This document shows, piece after piece, positions 17,114-25,747 of a stretch of 64,000 nt of DNA (its first letter is position 1; every line of letters begins with the position of its first letter). Below the pieces are notes generated by a model. The model did not search any database and was not told the DNA's origin. It saw only the letters and a program-made list of their open reading frames with translations. The translations under genes and the position numbers were made by a program. Origin of the DNA: Pseudomonas songnenensis (lineage in GTDB: Bacteria; Pseudomonadota; Gammaproteobacteria; Pseudomonadales; Pseudomonadaceae); NCBI RefSeq assembly GCF_003696315.1, contig NZ_RFFN01000002.1, positions 62,001 to 126,000 on the forward strand, read 5' to 3'.

Positions 17114-17212
17114 GAATTGCAAACACTAAATCGTGTAGCTGCCTGAATGTGGTGGGCTGGCCAGTGCGGATTGTATGAAAGCTGCCTGTGGCGGCGGCTT
17201 TGGTCCCTTTCT

Positions 17213-17222
17213 TTGTGCACAA
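17213..17222. promoter_or_regulatory. GntR-type operator candidate, gntR side
   Basis: TTGTGCACAA, a perfect palindrome of the same TTGTRYACAA form, 102 bases before the gntR ATG. Its position suggests autoregulation. Confidence 0.65.
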
Positions 17223-17323
17223 GCTAAACGGGCTTTTAGCGATTTATTTGCCTGACGAGCTGCCCGTCACGTCGTGAACCCAGTAAAGTTCGGCCTTGCC
17301 GACACCTCATTTGCGAGCCATCG

Positions 17324-18079
17324 ATGAACGAACAGTTGCAGCCCCTGAAGAAGCCGAACAAGACCGGCAAGACTCGCACCGGGACGCAGGACGATATCGT
17401 TTATGCCCACATCTTCGACGCCATCCTCGAGCAACGCCTGGCCCCGGGCACCAAGCTCAGCGAGGAGGCCCTGGGCGAGATCTTCGGTGTCAGCCGCACC
17501 ATCATCCGCCGCGCACTGTCGAGGCTGGCCCATGAGGGCGTGGTGCTGCTGCGCCCCAATCGCGGCGCGGTGGTGGCGAGCCCGAGCGTCGAGGAGGCAC
17601 GGCAGATCTTCTTCGCCCGTCGCTTGGTGGAAAAGGCCATTACCGAACTGGCGGTGCAGCACGCCAGTGACGCGCAACTGGCCGAGCTGCGGCAGATGGT
17701 GATCGACGAGCGCGACTGCTTCGCTCGCGGCGATCGCGGCGCCGGCATCCGTCTGTCAGGCGAATTCCACCTCAAGCTGGCGGAGGCGGCGAAGAACGCA
17801 CCATTGGTGAGCTTCCAGCGCAGCCTGGTGTCGCAGACTTCGCTGATCATCGCGCAGTACGAAAGTGGCAGCCGATCGCACTGTTCCTACGATGAGCACA
17901 ACGAACTGATCGATGCCATCGCCGCCCGCGACAGCGATAAAGCGGTGCGCCTGATGATGCATCACATGGACCACATCGACAGCAAGCTCAACCTCGAGGA
18001 AGACAGCGCCTCGGGCGACCTGCACGCGGTTTTCTCGCATCTGACGCTGGCAAAGAAGAAGCCCCGCACGGCTCGCTAG
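17324..18079 (+). CDS. GntR-family regulator with FCD domain
   Basis: A 251-residue regulator. Residues about 24-90 form the GntR winged helix (IFDAILEQRLAPGTKLSEEAL, GVSRTIIRRALSRLAHEGVV), with an Asn/Gly wing (RPNRGAVVA). Residues about 95-225 form an FCD ligand domain with the metal-binding pattern expected from GEFHLKLAE, YDEHNELIDAI and MHHMDHI. FCD regulators often respond to small acids or metabolites; here a purine or ureide is likely. It is divergent from a purine carrier and has an operator-like palindrome in front of it; the same palindrome occurs at xanP and puuE-uraH. I infer that it is the local purine-catabolism repressor. The ATG at 17324 gives a normal length. Confidence 0.88.
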   Translation: MNEQLQPLKKPNKTGKTRTGTQDDIVYAHIFDAILEQRLAPGTKLSEEALGEIFGVSRTIIRRALSRLAHEGVVLLRPNRGAVVASPSVEEARQIFFARRLVEKAITELAVQHASDAQLAELRQMVIDERDCFARGDRGAGIRLSGEFHLKLAEAAKNAPLVSFQRSLVSQTSLIIAQYESGSRSHCSYDEHNELIDAIAARDSDKAVRLMMHHMDHIDSKLNLEEDSASGDLHAVFSHLTLAKKKPRTAR

Positions 18080-18392
18080 CGCTACCCACCCCGCGCGCTG
18101 GCTTGTCCTGAGCCTGCGCCGTCAGTTCTCACCCGCGGTATCGCTGAGCCATGAGAACCGGCTCACCATCGTGAGCACCCGTCACTCCCGGCCTCGGCAG
18201 CAGGCATAGCCCTATTTCATGCGCTCCCGCTCGATCTGGTCGGCACGTCAGTGCTGCCCAGTACAAGACATCGGGCTCCTCTCGGTGTTGTTATGTTATA
18301 ACTATTACATTGAGCGCGCGGGTATCGCCTGTTGCTGTTAGCGGAGGTCCGAGCAGCGCGCATGGTCTGGGATGCTGAATACCGAGGTAATG
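18080..18392. other. Intergenic region between gntR and zinc-type ABC genes
   Basis: No gene seen in this 313-base space. It has a 6-bp hairpin at 18161-18176 without a U-tract, which may serve as a weak end for the gntR transcript, and an AT-rich Zur-box-like sequence near 18289 leading into the ABC genes. Confidence 0.5.
18289..18303. promoter_or_regulatory. Zur-box-like operator
   Basis: TGTTATGTTATAACT matches 13 of 15 bases of the core of the gammaproteobacterial Zur consensus (TGTTATAWTATAACA). It is an AT-rich island in GC-rich surroundings about 90 bases upstream of the ABC ATPase gene. This supports repression by zinc of the three ABC genes. Confidence 0.65.
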
Positions 18393-19064
18393 ATGATCGA
18401 ATGCCACGGCCTGCAATGGGGCGCGGGTGGACGTCCGCTAACGCCGCCAGTGGATCTGCAGTTGGCTGCGGGCAGCCTGACCGCTGTCATTGGCAGCAAC
18501 GGATCGGGCAAGAGCAGCCTGCTCAAGGTAATCGCCGGTTTGGATCGCCCTTTGGCGGGACGCATAGATCTGGGCGTATCGCTGCTGGGCGGTGTCTCCT
18601 ATCTGCCGCAACAGCAGCATGTGGATAGGCAGTTTCCGATCCGACTTGCCGAACTGGTGAGCGCCGGTTTCTGGCGTAGCCGGCTCGGACGCGACGAGCG
18701 CCGGGCACGGCTGCGGCAGACGTTGGCGGATTGGGGACTGCTTGATCTGCAAACCCAGGGGCTGCATGCGTTGTCCGGCGGCGAGCTGCAGCGCGCCTTG
18801 CTGGCAAGACTGAGCCTGACCGATGCCCAGGTGCTGTTGCTCGACGAGCCCGAAGCGGCGCTGGACGATGTTGGCCTGGGTTTGCTCTGGCGGCACATCG
18901 AGCGTTGGCAGCGCGAAGGGAGGACGCTGGTACTGGTCAGCCATAACCTTGCCGGGCTGAGTCATCACCACTGTGACGGCTTGCTGATCGCTCGCAGCGG
19001 CTGCATCAAGGCGCCGATCCGCCAGTTCATGGCCGAGCGGCAACGGCTCGGACAGGTCGCGTGA
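18393..19064 (+). CDS. Metal (zinc-type) ABC transporter ATP-binding protein
   Basis: The 223-residue ATPase of an ABC importer. It has Walker A GSNGSGKSS at residues 34-42, signature LSGGELQRALLAR, Walker B VLLLDEPEA and the switch histidine in VLVSHN. It resembles ZnuC and AztA. GAGGT at 18384 serves either of the two tandem ATGs at 18390 and 18393; earlier ATGs are less likely. The stop overlaps the permease GTG (GTGA), so the two are coupled. A Zur-box-like site lies upstream and a zinc-type binding protein downstream, which together point to zinc uptake. Confidence 0.9.
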   Translation: MIECHGLQWGAGGRPLTPPVDLQLAAGSLTAVIGSNGSGKSSLLKVIAGLDRPLAGRIDLGVSLLGGVSYLPQQQHVDRQFPIRLAELVSAGFWRSRLGRDERRARLRQTLADWGLLDLQTQGLHALSGGELQRALLARLSLTDAQVLLLDEPEAALDDVGLGLLWRHIERWQREGRTLVLVSHNLAGLSHHHCDGLLIARSGCIKAPIRQFMAERQRLGQVA

Positions 19065-19924
19065 CGCCGGATCTGCTCTGGGCGCCGTTCGGCGAATTTG
19101 CCTTCATGCGTCGAGCGCTGCTCGGTGGCGTTGCGCTTGCCTGCAGCGCGGGGCCGTTGGGCGTCTTTCTGATCTTGCGGCGGATGAGCCTGATGGGGGA
19201 TGCGATCGCCCATGGCATCCTGCCCGGTGCCGCGCTGGCGTTCTGGCTATTCGGCCTGAGCCTGCCGGCGTTGACGGCCGGCGGGCTGGTAGCCGGCCTT
19301 GGCATGGCCGGCGCCGCAGCCTGGGTCACACGGCGCACCGGGCTGCGCGAGGACGCTAGCCTCGCCGCGCTGTATCCAATTTCGCTGGCCAGCGGCGTGC
19401 TGCTCCTTGGCCTGGCCGGGCGCAAGCTGGATCTGTTGCACCTGTTGTTCGGCTCGGCGCTGGCGGTCGATACCGCGACCCTGTACGGCATGCTCGGCAC
19501 CGCGCTCTTCAGCCTGGCGGTGCTTGCGCTGAGCTATCGCGCCCTGGCGCTGGACAGCCTCGATCCGCTGTTCCTGCGCAGCATCAGCCGTTTCGGCCCG
19601 CTGGCGCACGCCGCGTTTCTGACGCTGGTGGTACTCAATCTGGTGATCGGTTTCCAGGCCATCGGCGCGTTGATGGTGGTGGGGCTGATGATGCTGCCGG
19701 CTGCCGCCGCGCGCTTCTGGAGCAGGCGGTTATTGATCCTGTTACCGCTCGCCGCGTTGATCGGTGCGGTGTGCGTGTGGCTCGGTCTGGTTCTTTCCTT
19801 CTACGCCAGCTTGCCCAGCGGGCCGTGCATCGTGCTCCTGGCCGGCGCCTTCTATCTGTTCTCGCTGGTGGCAGGCCCGGTAAATGGGCTGCTGCGCTCG
19901 ACTCCTTTCCCCATCACCGTTTGA
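19061..19924 (+). CDS. Metal (zinc-type) ABC transporter permease
   Basis: A 287-residue ABC-3 family inner-membrane permease with about eight helices. PFGEFAFMRRALLGG, LGVFLILRRMSLMGDAIAH and HGILPGAALAF are conserved family motifs, and the sequence recalls AztB as much as ZnuB. It starts with GTG overlapping the ATPase stop and is followed 9 bases later by the binding-protein gene. Manganese cannot be excluded as substrate, but the Zur-like operator favours zinc. Confidence 0.9.
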   Translation: MTPDLLWAPFGEFAFMRRALLGGVALACSAGPLGVFLILRRMSLMGDAIAHGILPGAALAFWLFGLSLPALTAGGLVAGLGMAGAAAWVTRRTGLREDASLAALYPISLASGVLLLGLAGRKLDLLHLLFGSALAVDTATLYGMLGTALFSLAVLALSYRALALDSLDPLFLRSISRFGPLAHAAFLTLVVLNLVIGFQAIGALMVVGLMMLPAAAARFWSRRLLILLPLAALIGAVCVWLGLVLSFYASLPSGPCIVLLAGAFYLFSLVAGPVNGLLRSTPFPITV

Positions 19925-19933
19925 GGTATTCAC

Positions 19934-20806
19934 ATGCGTTACCTGCTTTTTGTGCTGGCCCTGTGGCTCCCGCTCTCACTGCAAGCCGCTGAAAAACTGC
20001 AGGTGGTGACGAGCTTCAGCATCCTCGCCGACCTGACCCGCGAGGTGGGTGGCGATCATGTCGAACTCACCAACCTGGTCGATGCCGATGCCGATGCTCA
20101 TGTCTACGAGCCCAGCCCGGACGACGCCAAGGCGCTGCTGCGTGCCGACCTGATCATCGCCAATGGGCTGGGCTTCGAGCCGTGGCTGGAGCGCGTACTT
20201 GCCAGCAGCGAGCCCAAGGGCAAGCGCATTAATGCCAGTGCGGGCGTCGTTCCGCTGATGCTGGATGAAGATGGCGAGCGGGTGCCCGATCCGCATGCCT
20301 GGCAGAGCCTGACCAATGCCGAGATCTACGTGCGCAACATCGCCAAGGCACTCGGTGAACTGGACCCGGCCAATGTCGATGCTTACAACCAGCGCCGCGA
20401 CGCTTACCTGACCCGTCTGCATGCACTGCTGAAGAAAGCCGATGCCAGTATCGGCAGCCTGCCGGCAAGCCAGCGCAAGGTTGTCACCAGCCACGATGCG
20501 TTCGGCTATCTCGGTCAGGCCTGGCAGCTCCAGTTCATCGCGCCGCAGGGATTGTCCACCCATGACGAGCCTTCGGCGGCTGAAGTCGCGGCCTTGATTC
20601 GGCAGATACGCAGCGAAGGGGTACGGGCGGTGTTCGTCGAGAACATCCGTGATCCACGGCTGATCCGCCAGATCGCCGACGAGGCCGGCGCCAAGGTCGG
20701 CGGGACTCTGTATTCGGATGCGCTGGCCAGCGAAGGGCCGGCCAGTACCTATCTCGGGATGTTCGAGCACAACCTCGATACGCTGATGGCCGCGCTCAAG
20801 CCGTAA
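19934..20806 (+). CDS. Zinc-type ABC transporter substrate-binding protein (AztC-like)
   Basis: A 290-residue periplasmic cluster A-I binding protein with signal peptide ending near LQA (residue 18). Likely metal ligands are His56 (ADAHVYEP), His121 (PDPHAWQ), His187 (TSHDAFGYL) and Asp262 (LYSDAL). The 66- and 75-residue spacings between the last three ligands equal those I recall for Paracoccus AztC (138, 204, 279). It lacks the long His-rich loop of ZnuA, which also fits AztC. No aztD-like chaperone gene follows. GAGGT precedes the ATG at 19934. It ends the three-gene unit; REP-like repeats follow. Confidence 0.9.
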   Translation: MRYLLFVLALWLPLSLQAAEKLQVVTSFSILADLTREVGGDHVELTNLVDADADAHVYEPSPDDAKALLRADLIIANGLGFEPWLERVLASSEPKGKRINASAGVVPLMLDEDGERVPDPHAWQSLTNAEIYVRNIAKALGELDPANVDAYNQRRDAYLTRLHALLKKADASIGSLPASQRKVVTSHDAFGYLGQAWQLQFIAPQGLSTHDEPSAAEVAALIRQIRSEGVRAVFVENIRDPRLIRQIADEAGAKVGGTLYSDALASEGPASTYLGMFEHNLDTLMAALKP

Positions 20807-20857
20807 GGTCGAGCGCGAGTCATTGATCGCTGCTCACCAAGCTCCGTGCGATCCGGC

Positions 20858-20887
20858 GGTGGATGTATAAGTGACATCCACCCTACG
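20858..20887. repeat. REP-like hairpin with GTAGGGTGGA motif (copy 1)
   Basis: Arms GGTGGATGT (20858-20866) and ACATCCACC (20874-20882) pair perfectly and are followed by CTACG, so the right arm extends to the reverse complement of CGTAGGGTGGA. Copies follow at 20910-20940 and 23261-23341. All are intergenic. Confidence 0.7.
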
Positions 20888-20909
20888 AACGGCGGTTGTG
20901 GTTCCGGCC

Positions 20910-20940
20910 CGTAGGGTGGATCACGCTTCACCGATCCACG
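20910..20940. repeat. REP-like hairpin with GTAGGGTGGA motif (copy 2)
   Basis: CGTAGGGTGGATC then GATCCACG, with arms GTGGATC (20916-20922) and GATCCAC (20933-20939). It is head-to-head with copy 1 in the space between two converging genes and may act in ending both transcripts. Confidence 0.7.
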
Positions 20941-20992
20941 CGCTCATCAAGCATGGAGACGACCGTTGATGATCAGGTTCGTGATCGGCTGG

Positions 20993-22300
20993 TCAGCACA
21001 CCTTGCGGTGCACTGAAACCCCGGCGGCGTAGGTTTCCTTCACCGCGCGATCGTCGCCGAGGATCATCAGGGCGAAGAGCTTTTCCTGCAGGGTCGTCGC
21101 CTGGCTCAGGCGATAGCTGATCAGCGGCGTCGCCTTGCAGTCGAGCACCACGAAGTCGGCCTCCTTGCCCGGCTGCAGGTTGCCGATCTTGTCGTCCAGA
21201 TACAGCGCTCGTGCGCCGCCGAGCGTGGCAAGGTAGAGCGCCTTGAAGGCATCGAGTTTCTGGCCCTGCAGCTGCAACACCTTGTATGCCTCGTTGAGGC
21301 TGGCGAGCTGCGAGAAGCTGGTGCCGCCGCCGACGTCGGTGCCCAGGCCGACGCGCACACCGAAGCCTTCCACCTTGGCCAGGTCGAACAGGCCGCTGCC
21401 GAGGAACAGGTTGGAGGTGGGACAGAATGACACCGCCGAGCCGGTCTCACCGAGGCGTTTGCACTCGTCGTCGCACAGGTGGATGCCGTGGGCGAACACC
21501 GAGCGCGGGCCGATCAGGCCGTGGTGGTCGTAGACGTCCAGGTAGCCCTTGCGCTCGGGGAACAGCTCCTTGACCCACTCGACCTCCTGCTTGTTCTCGG
21601 AGATGTGGGTGTGCATGTACAGGCCGGGGAATTCGGCGAACAGCTTGCCGGCCAGGGTGAGCTGCTCCGGCGTGCTGGTCGGGGCGAAGCGTGGAGTGAC
21701 GGCGTAGTGCAGACGGCCCTTGCCGTGCCAGCGCTCGATCAGCTCGCGGCTGTCGGCGTAGCCGGACTCGGCGGTGTCGGTGAGGAACTCCGGGGCGTTG
21801 CGGTCCATCAGCACCTTGCCGGCGATCATCCGCAGGTTGAGCTTTTCCGCCGCTTCGAAGAAGGCGTCTACCGATTGCTTGTGCACCGTGCCGAACACTA
21901 GTGCGGTGGTGGTGCCATTGCGTAGCAGCTCGCCGAGGAACAGGTCGGCCTGCTCGCGGGCGTGGGCCATGTCGCTGAAGCGGCCCTCGTTGGGGAAGGT
22001 GTAGGTTTCCAGCCAATCCAGCAGCTGCGCGCCGTAGGAGCCGATGACGCCGACCTGCGGGTAGTGGATATGGGTGTCGACGAAACCCGGAGTGATCAGC
22101 GCGTCCGGGTATTCGACAACTTCGGTGCCGGCCGCCAGGGTCGGCAGCAGTTCGGCGGCGTGGCCGATGCGCGCGACCTTGCCGTCCTCGACGACCAGCA
22201 GGCCGTCCTCGAAGTATTCATGGGCTTGCTCGATGCCCACTTTGCGCGGGTCGGCGAGGCAGTGGAGCAGGGCGGCACGGTAGGCTTTGGTGCTTGGCAT
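20993..22300 (-). CDS. guaD: Guanine deaminase
   Basis: Converts guanine to xanthine and ammonia in the cytoplasm. The 435-residue amidohydrolase has the zinc-binding motif PGFVDTHIHYPQ near residue 72-82, the GuaD-specific SYGAQLLDWLETYTFPNEGRF, MHTHISENKQEVEWV, FAHGIHL and the final metal aspartate in GLGTDVGGGTSFS. The ATG at 22300 starts a normal-length protein. It lies 87 bases after xdhC on the same strand and so is likely the last gene of the xdhABC-guaD unit, feeding xanthine to XdhAB. Confidence 0.96.
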   Translation of the reverse strand: MPSTKAYRAALLHCLADPRKVGIEQAHEYFEDGLLVVEDGKVARIGHAAELLPTLAAGTEVVEYPDALITPGFVDTHIHYPQVGVIGSYGAQLLDWLETYTFPNEGRFSDMAHAREQADLFLGELLRNGTTTALVFGTVHKQSVDAFFEAAEKLNLRMIAGKVLMDRNAPEFLTDTAESGYADSRELIERWHGKGRLHYAVTPRFAPTSTPEQLTLAGKLFAEFPGLYMHTHISENKQEVEWVKELFPERKGYLDVYDHHGLIGPRSVFAHGIHLCDDECKRLGETGSAVSFCPTSNLFLGSGLFDLAKVEGFGVRVGLGTDVGGGTSFSQLASLNEAYKVLQLQGQKLDAFKALYLATLGGARALYLDDKIGNLQPGKEADFVVLDCKATPLISYRLSQATTLQEKLFALMILGDDRAVKETYAAGVSVHRKVC

Positions 22301-22387
22301 GGTGACTCTCGAAAATCGTTGTATGAGGGTGATGCGTTGACATGGGCAGGCCGCCGCCGATGGCGTGCCTGCAAGAATGTCGGGTGG

Positions 22388-23248
22388 TCAGTTGGTCTGG
22401 GCGCGGCGCGAAGCGGGGACCAGCATCGGTACCGGCTTTTCACCGTCCTCGGCGTTCTCCCCACCCTTTTCACCGAAATGCGCGTTGTAGGTGGCGATCA
22501 CCTCGCCGGCGATGGACACGGCGATCTCCACCGGCAGCTTGCCCTTCACCTCGGCGATGCCCATCGGGCAGCGCATGCGCTGCACGGTCTCCGGCTGGAA
22601 GCCGCGGTCCCGCAGACGGTGTTCGAACCTGGCGCGTTTGCTCTTGGAGCCGATCAGCCCGTAGTAGGTGAAATCGTTGCGCGAAAGGATCGCGGCGGTC
22701 AGTTCCAGGTCGAGCTGATGGTTGTGGGTCATGACGATGAAGTAGCTGCCGGCGGGCATGTTATCCACTTCCTCGACCACATCGTCGTTGACCACCTTTT
22801 CCACGCCGCGCGGAAGCTCGGCGGGGAATTCGTTATCGCGCGAATCGATCCAGCGCACCTTGCACGGCAGGCTGGCCAGCAGCGGCACCAGCGCGCGTCC
22901 GACATGCCCGGCACCGAACACGGCGATATGCGCCTGCGGCTGGCCCATGGGCTCGAACAGCAGCACCGTGGCGCCACCGCAGCACTGGCCGAGGCTGGCG
23001 CCGAGGGAGAAGCGCTCGAGGCGGGTGTCACGGCTGCGCTTTTCCAGCATTTCGCGGGCGATCTGCTGGGCCTTGTATTCCAGGTGGCCGCCGCCGATGG
23101 TGTCGTACAGGCGCTCACGGCTGACCACCATTTTCGAGCCGGCATTGCGCGGCGTGGAGCCGCGCTCCTCGATGATGGTGACCAGCACGCAGGGTTCGCC
23201 TTGTTGCTGCAGGTCGGCGAGTGCGTCGATCCAGGACAGGTTGCTCAT
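22388..23248 (-). CDS. xdhC: Xanthine dehydrogenase accessory protein XdhC
   Basis: Binds molybdenum cofactor, helps its sulfuration and inserts it into XdhB. The 286-residue protein has the XdhC/CoxI domain with a cysteine pair in GQCCGGATVLLFEP and the Rossmann-like VFGAGHVGRALVPLLA. The ATG at 23248 (MSNLSWIDALADLQ) is the family start; the longer frame includes a repeat element and is not used. Two REP-like hairpins separate it from xdhB by 99 bases, which may lower its expression relative to xdhAB. Confidence 0.94.
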   Translation of the reverse strand: MSNLSWIDALADLQQQGEPCVLVTIIEERGSTPRNAGSKMVVSRERLYDTIGGGHLEYKAQQIAREMLEKRSRDTRLERFSLGASLGQCCGGATVLLFEPMGQPQAHIAVFGAGHVGRALVPLLASLPCKVRWIDSRDNEFPAELPRGVEKVVNDDVVEEVDNMPAGSYFIVMTHNHQLDLELTAAILSRNDFTYYGLIGSKSKRARFEHRLRDRGFQPETVQRMRCPMGIAEVKGKLPVEIAVSIAGEVIATYNAHFGEKGGENAEDGEKPVPMLVPASRRAQTN

Positions 23249-23260
23249 GGCTTGACCCTT

Positions 23261-23341
23261 CGTAGGGTGGAAACCGCGAAGCGTTTTCCACCGGAACATT
23301 CGTAATGCGACCGTGGTGGACAAGCAGAGCGTTGTCCACCC
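23261..23341. repeat. Pair of REP-like hairpins between xdhB and xdhC (copies 3 and 4)
   Basis: CGTAGGGTGGAAA ... TTTTCCACC (about 23261-23292) and GGTGGACAA (23315-23323) with TTGTCCACC (23332-23340), the second ending in CCACCCTA. Both share the GGTGGA/TCCACC arms of the copies near 20.9 kb, with a GCGAAGCG-like or CAGAGCG loop. They lie inside the xdhB-xdhC gap. Confidence 0.75.
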
Positions 23342-23347
23342 TATGGA

Positions 23348-25747
23348 TCAGTGCGCGGTTTCCACGGCGGGCTCCGGTAGGGATACCGCCGCCTGCTTCA
23401 ACCTGCGCATCTGTTCCACGCCCCAGAGCACGCGCTCGGGGGTCGCCGGAGCATCGATCTGCGGCTGCGCCCGGTAGTCGGCCAGGCTCGCCACCGCATC
23501 CTTGATCGCGCACCAGACCGAAATGCCGAGCATGAACGGCGGCTCGCCCACGGCCTTGGAGTGGAACACGGTGTCTTCGGGGTTCTTGCGGTTCTCCACC
23601 AGCTTGACCCGCAGGTCCAGCGGCATGTCCGCCACCGCCGGGATCTTGTAGCTGGCCGGGCCGTTGGTCATCAGCTTGCCCTTGTCGTTCCAGACCAGCT
23701 CTTCCATGGTCAGCCAGCCCAGGCCCTGGACGAAGCCGCCCTCGACCTGGCCGATGTCGATGGCCGGGTTCAGCGAGGCGCCGACGTCATGCAGGATGTC
23801 GCTGCGCAGCATCCTGTATTCGCCGGTAAGGGTATCGACGATCACTTCCGAGCAGGCCGCGCCATAGGCGAAGTAGTAGAACGGCCGCCCGCGCGCCTGA
23901 CTGCGGTCGTAGTAGATCTTCGGCGTGCGGTAGAAGCCGGTGGACGACAGCGAGACCTGGCCGAAATAGGCCTGCTGGATCAGCTCCTCGAAGCTGATGT
24001 AGTGGTCGCGCAGGCGCACCTGGCCGTTCTTGAACTCGACGTCTTCCTCGAAGATCTGCCACTTGCGTGCGGCGAACTCCACCAGCCGCTGCTTGATGGT
24101 CTGCGCCGCATTCTGCGCCGCCTTGCCGTTGAGGTCGGTGCCGCTGGAGGCCGCCGTCGGCGAAGTGTTGGGCACCTTGTCGGTGTTGGTGGCGGTGATC
24201 TGGATGCGCTCGATATCGACCTGGAACACCTCGGCCACCACCTGCGCGACCTTGGTGTTCAGGCCCTGGCCCATCTCGGTGCCACCGTGGTTCAGGTGGA
24301 TGCTGCCGTCGGTGTAGACGTGCACCAGCGCGCCGGCCTGGTTGAGGAAGCTGGCGGTGAAGCTGATGCCGAACTTCACCGGCGTCAGCGCCAGGCCCTT
24401 CTTCAGGATCGGGCTTGCGGCATTGAACGCGCGGATCGCTTCGCGTCGCGTTGCATAGTCGCTGCTGGCCTCCAGCTCGGCGGTCATCTCCTCGAGCATG
24501 TTGTGCTCGACGGTCTGGTAGTAGTGGGTGACGTTGCGCTCGGTCTTGCCGTAGTAGTTGCGCTTGCGCACCTCGAGCGGGTCCTTGCCCAGCTCGCGGG
24601 CCACCGCGTCCATGATCTCCTCGATGGCGACCATGCCCTGTGGGCCGCCGAAGCCGCGGTAGGCGGTGTTCGAGGCGAGGTTGGTCTTGCAGCGATGGCC
24701 ATTGATGGTGGCGTCGCCCAGGTAGTAGGCGTTGTCGGAGTGGAACATGGCGCGGTCGACGATCGAGCCGGAAAGGTCCGGCGAATAGCCGCAGTTGCCG
24801 GCCAGGTCGATCTCGATACCGTGCAGCAGGCCGTCGTCATCGAAGCCGACGTCGTACTCGACATAGAACGGGTGGCGCTTGCCGGTCATGGTCATATCTT
24901 CCATGCGTGGCAGGCGCATTTTGGTCGGCCGACCGGTAAGGTGCGCGATCACCGCGCACAGGCACGCAGGTCCCGCGGCCTGGGTTTCCTTCCCGCCAAA
25001 CCCGCCGCCCATGCGGCGCATGTCGATGACGATCTTGTTCATCGGCACGCCGAGCACTTCGGCCACCAGCTTCTGCACCTCGGTGGGGTTCTGTGTCGAG
25101 GTGTAGACGATCATGCCGCCGTCTTCGGTGGGCATGACCGAGGACACCTGAGTTTCCAGATAGAAGTGCTCCTGACCGCCGATATGCAGCGAACCCTGCA
25201 GGCGGCGCGGCGCAGTGGCTAGAGCGCCGGCCGAATCGCCGCGCTTGTGGGCATGACTGTCGAGCACGAAGTGTTTCTTGTGCAGCGCGTCGACCACATC
25301 GATTACAGGCTCCAGATCCTCGTATTCGATGATCGCGGCCATGGCCGCCTTGCGTGCGGTTTCCAGGCTGTCGGCAGCCACGGCGATCACCGGCTGGCCG
25401 ATGAACTCGACCTTGCCGTCGGCCAGCAGCGGGTCGCCGGGCAATACTGCGCCGATATCCAGCTGCCCAGGTATATCCTGAGCGGTGATGGCGATGGCCA
25501 CGCCCGGCACCTCATAGCACGGCGCCGTGTCGATGCGGACGATGCGGGCGTGGGCGCGGTCGCTCATGCGTGCATAGATATGCAGCTGATTGGGAAACTC
25601 CAGGCGATCGTCGACGTACACCGCCTCGCCAGAGACGTGCTTGGGCGCGCTGTCGTGCTTGACGCTCTTGCCGACGCCGGTGACCAGATCCTCGGTAAAC
25701 AGCGCCGCGATTTCTTCCTGAGTGCGGGTGGTTACGTGGTTAGACAT
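23348..25747 (-). CDS. xdhB: Xanthine dehydrogenase, molybdopterin-binding large subunit
   Basis: The 799-residue catalytic subunit that hydroxylates hypoxanthine and xanthine to urate. Molybdopterin-domain motifs are visible: MRRMGGGFGGKETQAAGPA, AYRGFGGPQG, GGTEMGQGLNTKVAQVVAE and, near the C-terminus, KAVGEPPFMLG with the catalytic glutamate. The gene overlaps the end of xdhA by 8 bases (25740-25747), so the subunits are translationally coupled. Needs XdhC for cofactor insertion and cofactor synthesis genes outside the window. Confidence 0.97.
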   Translation of the reverse strand: MSNHVTTRTQEEIAALFTEDLVTGVGKSVKHDSAPKHVSGEAVYVDDRLEFPNQLHIYARMSDRAHARIVRIDTAPCYEVPGVAIAITAQDIPGQLDIGAVLPGDPLLADGKVEFIGQPVIAVAADSLETARKAAMAAIIEYEDLEPVIDVVDALHKKHFVLDSHAHKRGDSAGALATAPRRLQGSLHIGGQEHFYLETQVSSVMPTEDGGMIVYTSTQNPTEVQKLVAEVLGVPMNKIVIDMRRMGGGFGGKETQAAGPACLCAVIAHLTGRPTKMRLPRMEDMTMTGKRHPFYVEYDVGFDDDGLLHGIEIDLAGNCGYSPDLSGSIVDRAMFHSDNAYYLGDATINGHRCKTNLASNTAYRGFGGPQGMVAIEEIMDAVARELGKDPLEVRKRNYYGKTERNVTHYYQTVEHNMLEEMTAELEASSDYATRREAIRAFNAASPILKKGLALTPVKFGISFTASFLNQAGALVHVYTDGSIHLNHGGTEMGQGLNTKVAQVVAEVFQVDIERIQITATNTDKVPNTSPTAASSGTDLNGKAAQNAAQTIKQRLVEFAARKWQIFEEDVEFKNGQVRLRDHYISFEELIQQAYFGQVSLSSTGFYRTPKIYYDRSQARGRPFYYFAYGAACSEVIVDTLTGEYRMLRSDILHDVGASLNPAIDIGQVEGGFVQGLGWLTMEELVWNDKGKLMTNGPASYKIPAVADMPLDLRVKLVENRKNPEDTVFHSKAVGEPPFMLGISVWCAIKDAVASLADYRAQPQIDAPATPERVLWGVEQMRRLKQAAVSLPEPAVETAH

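Noticed and set aside
22381-22400. A GGTCAGTTGGTC sequence resembling the RutR-type arms
   Set aside because: It lies across the end of the xdhC coding sequence, and the arms are direct rather than inverted.
23561-25222. A 553-codon plus-strand frame opposite xdhB
   Set aside because: It mirrors xdhB codon periodicity and shows no recognisable domain.
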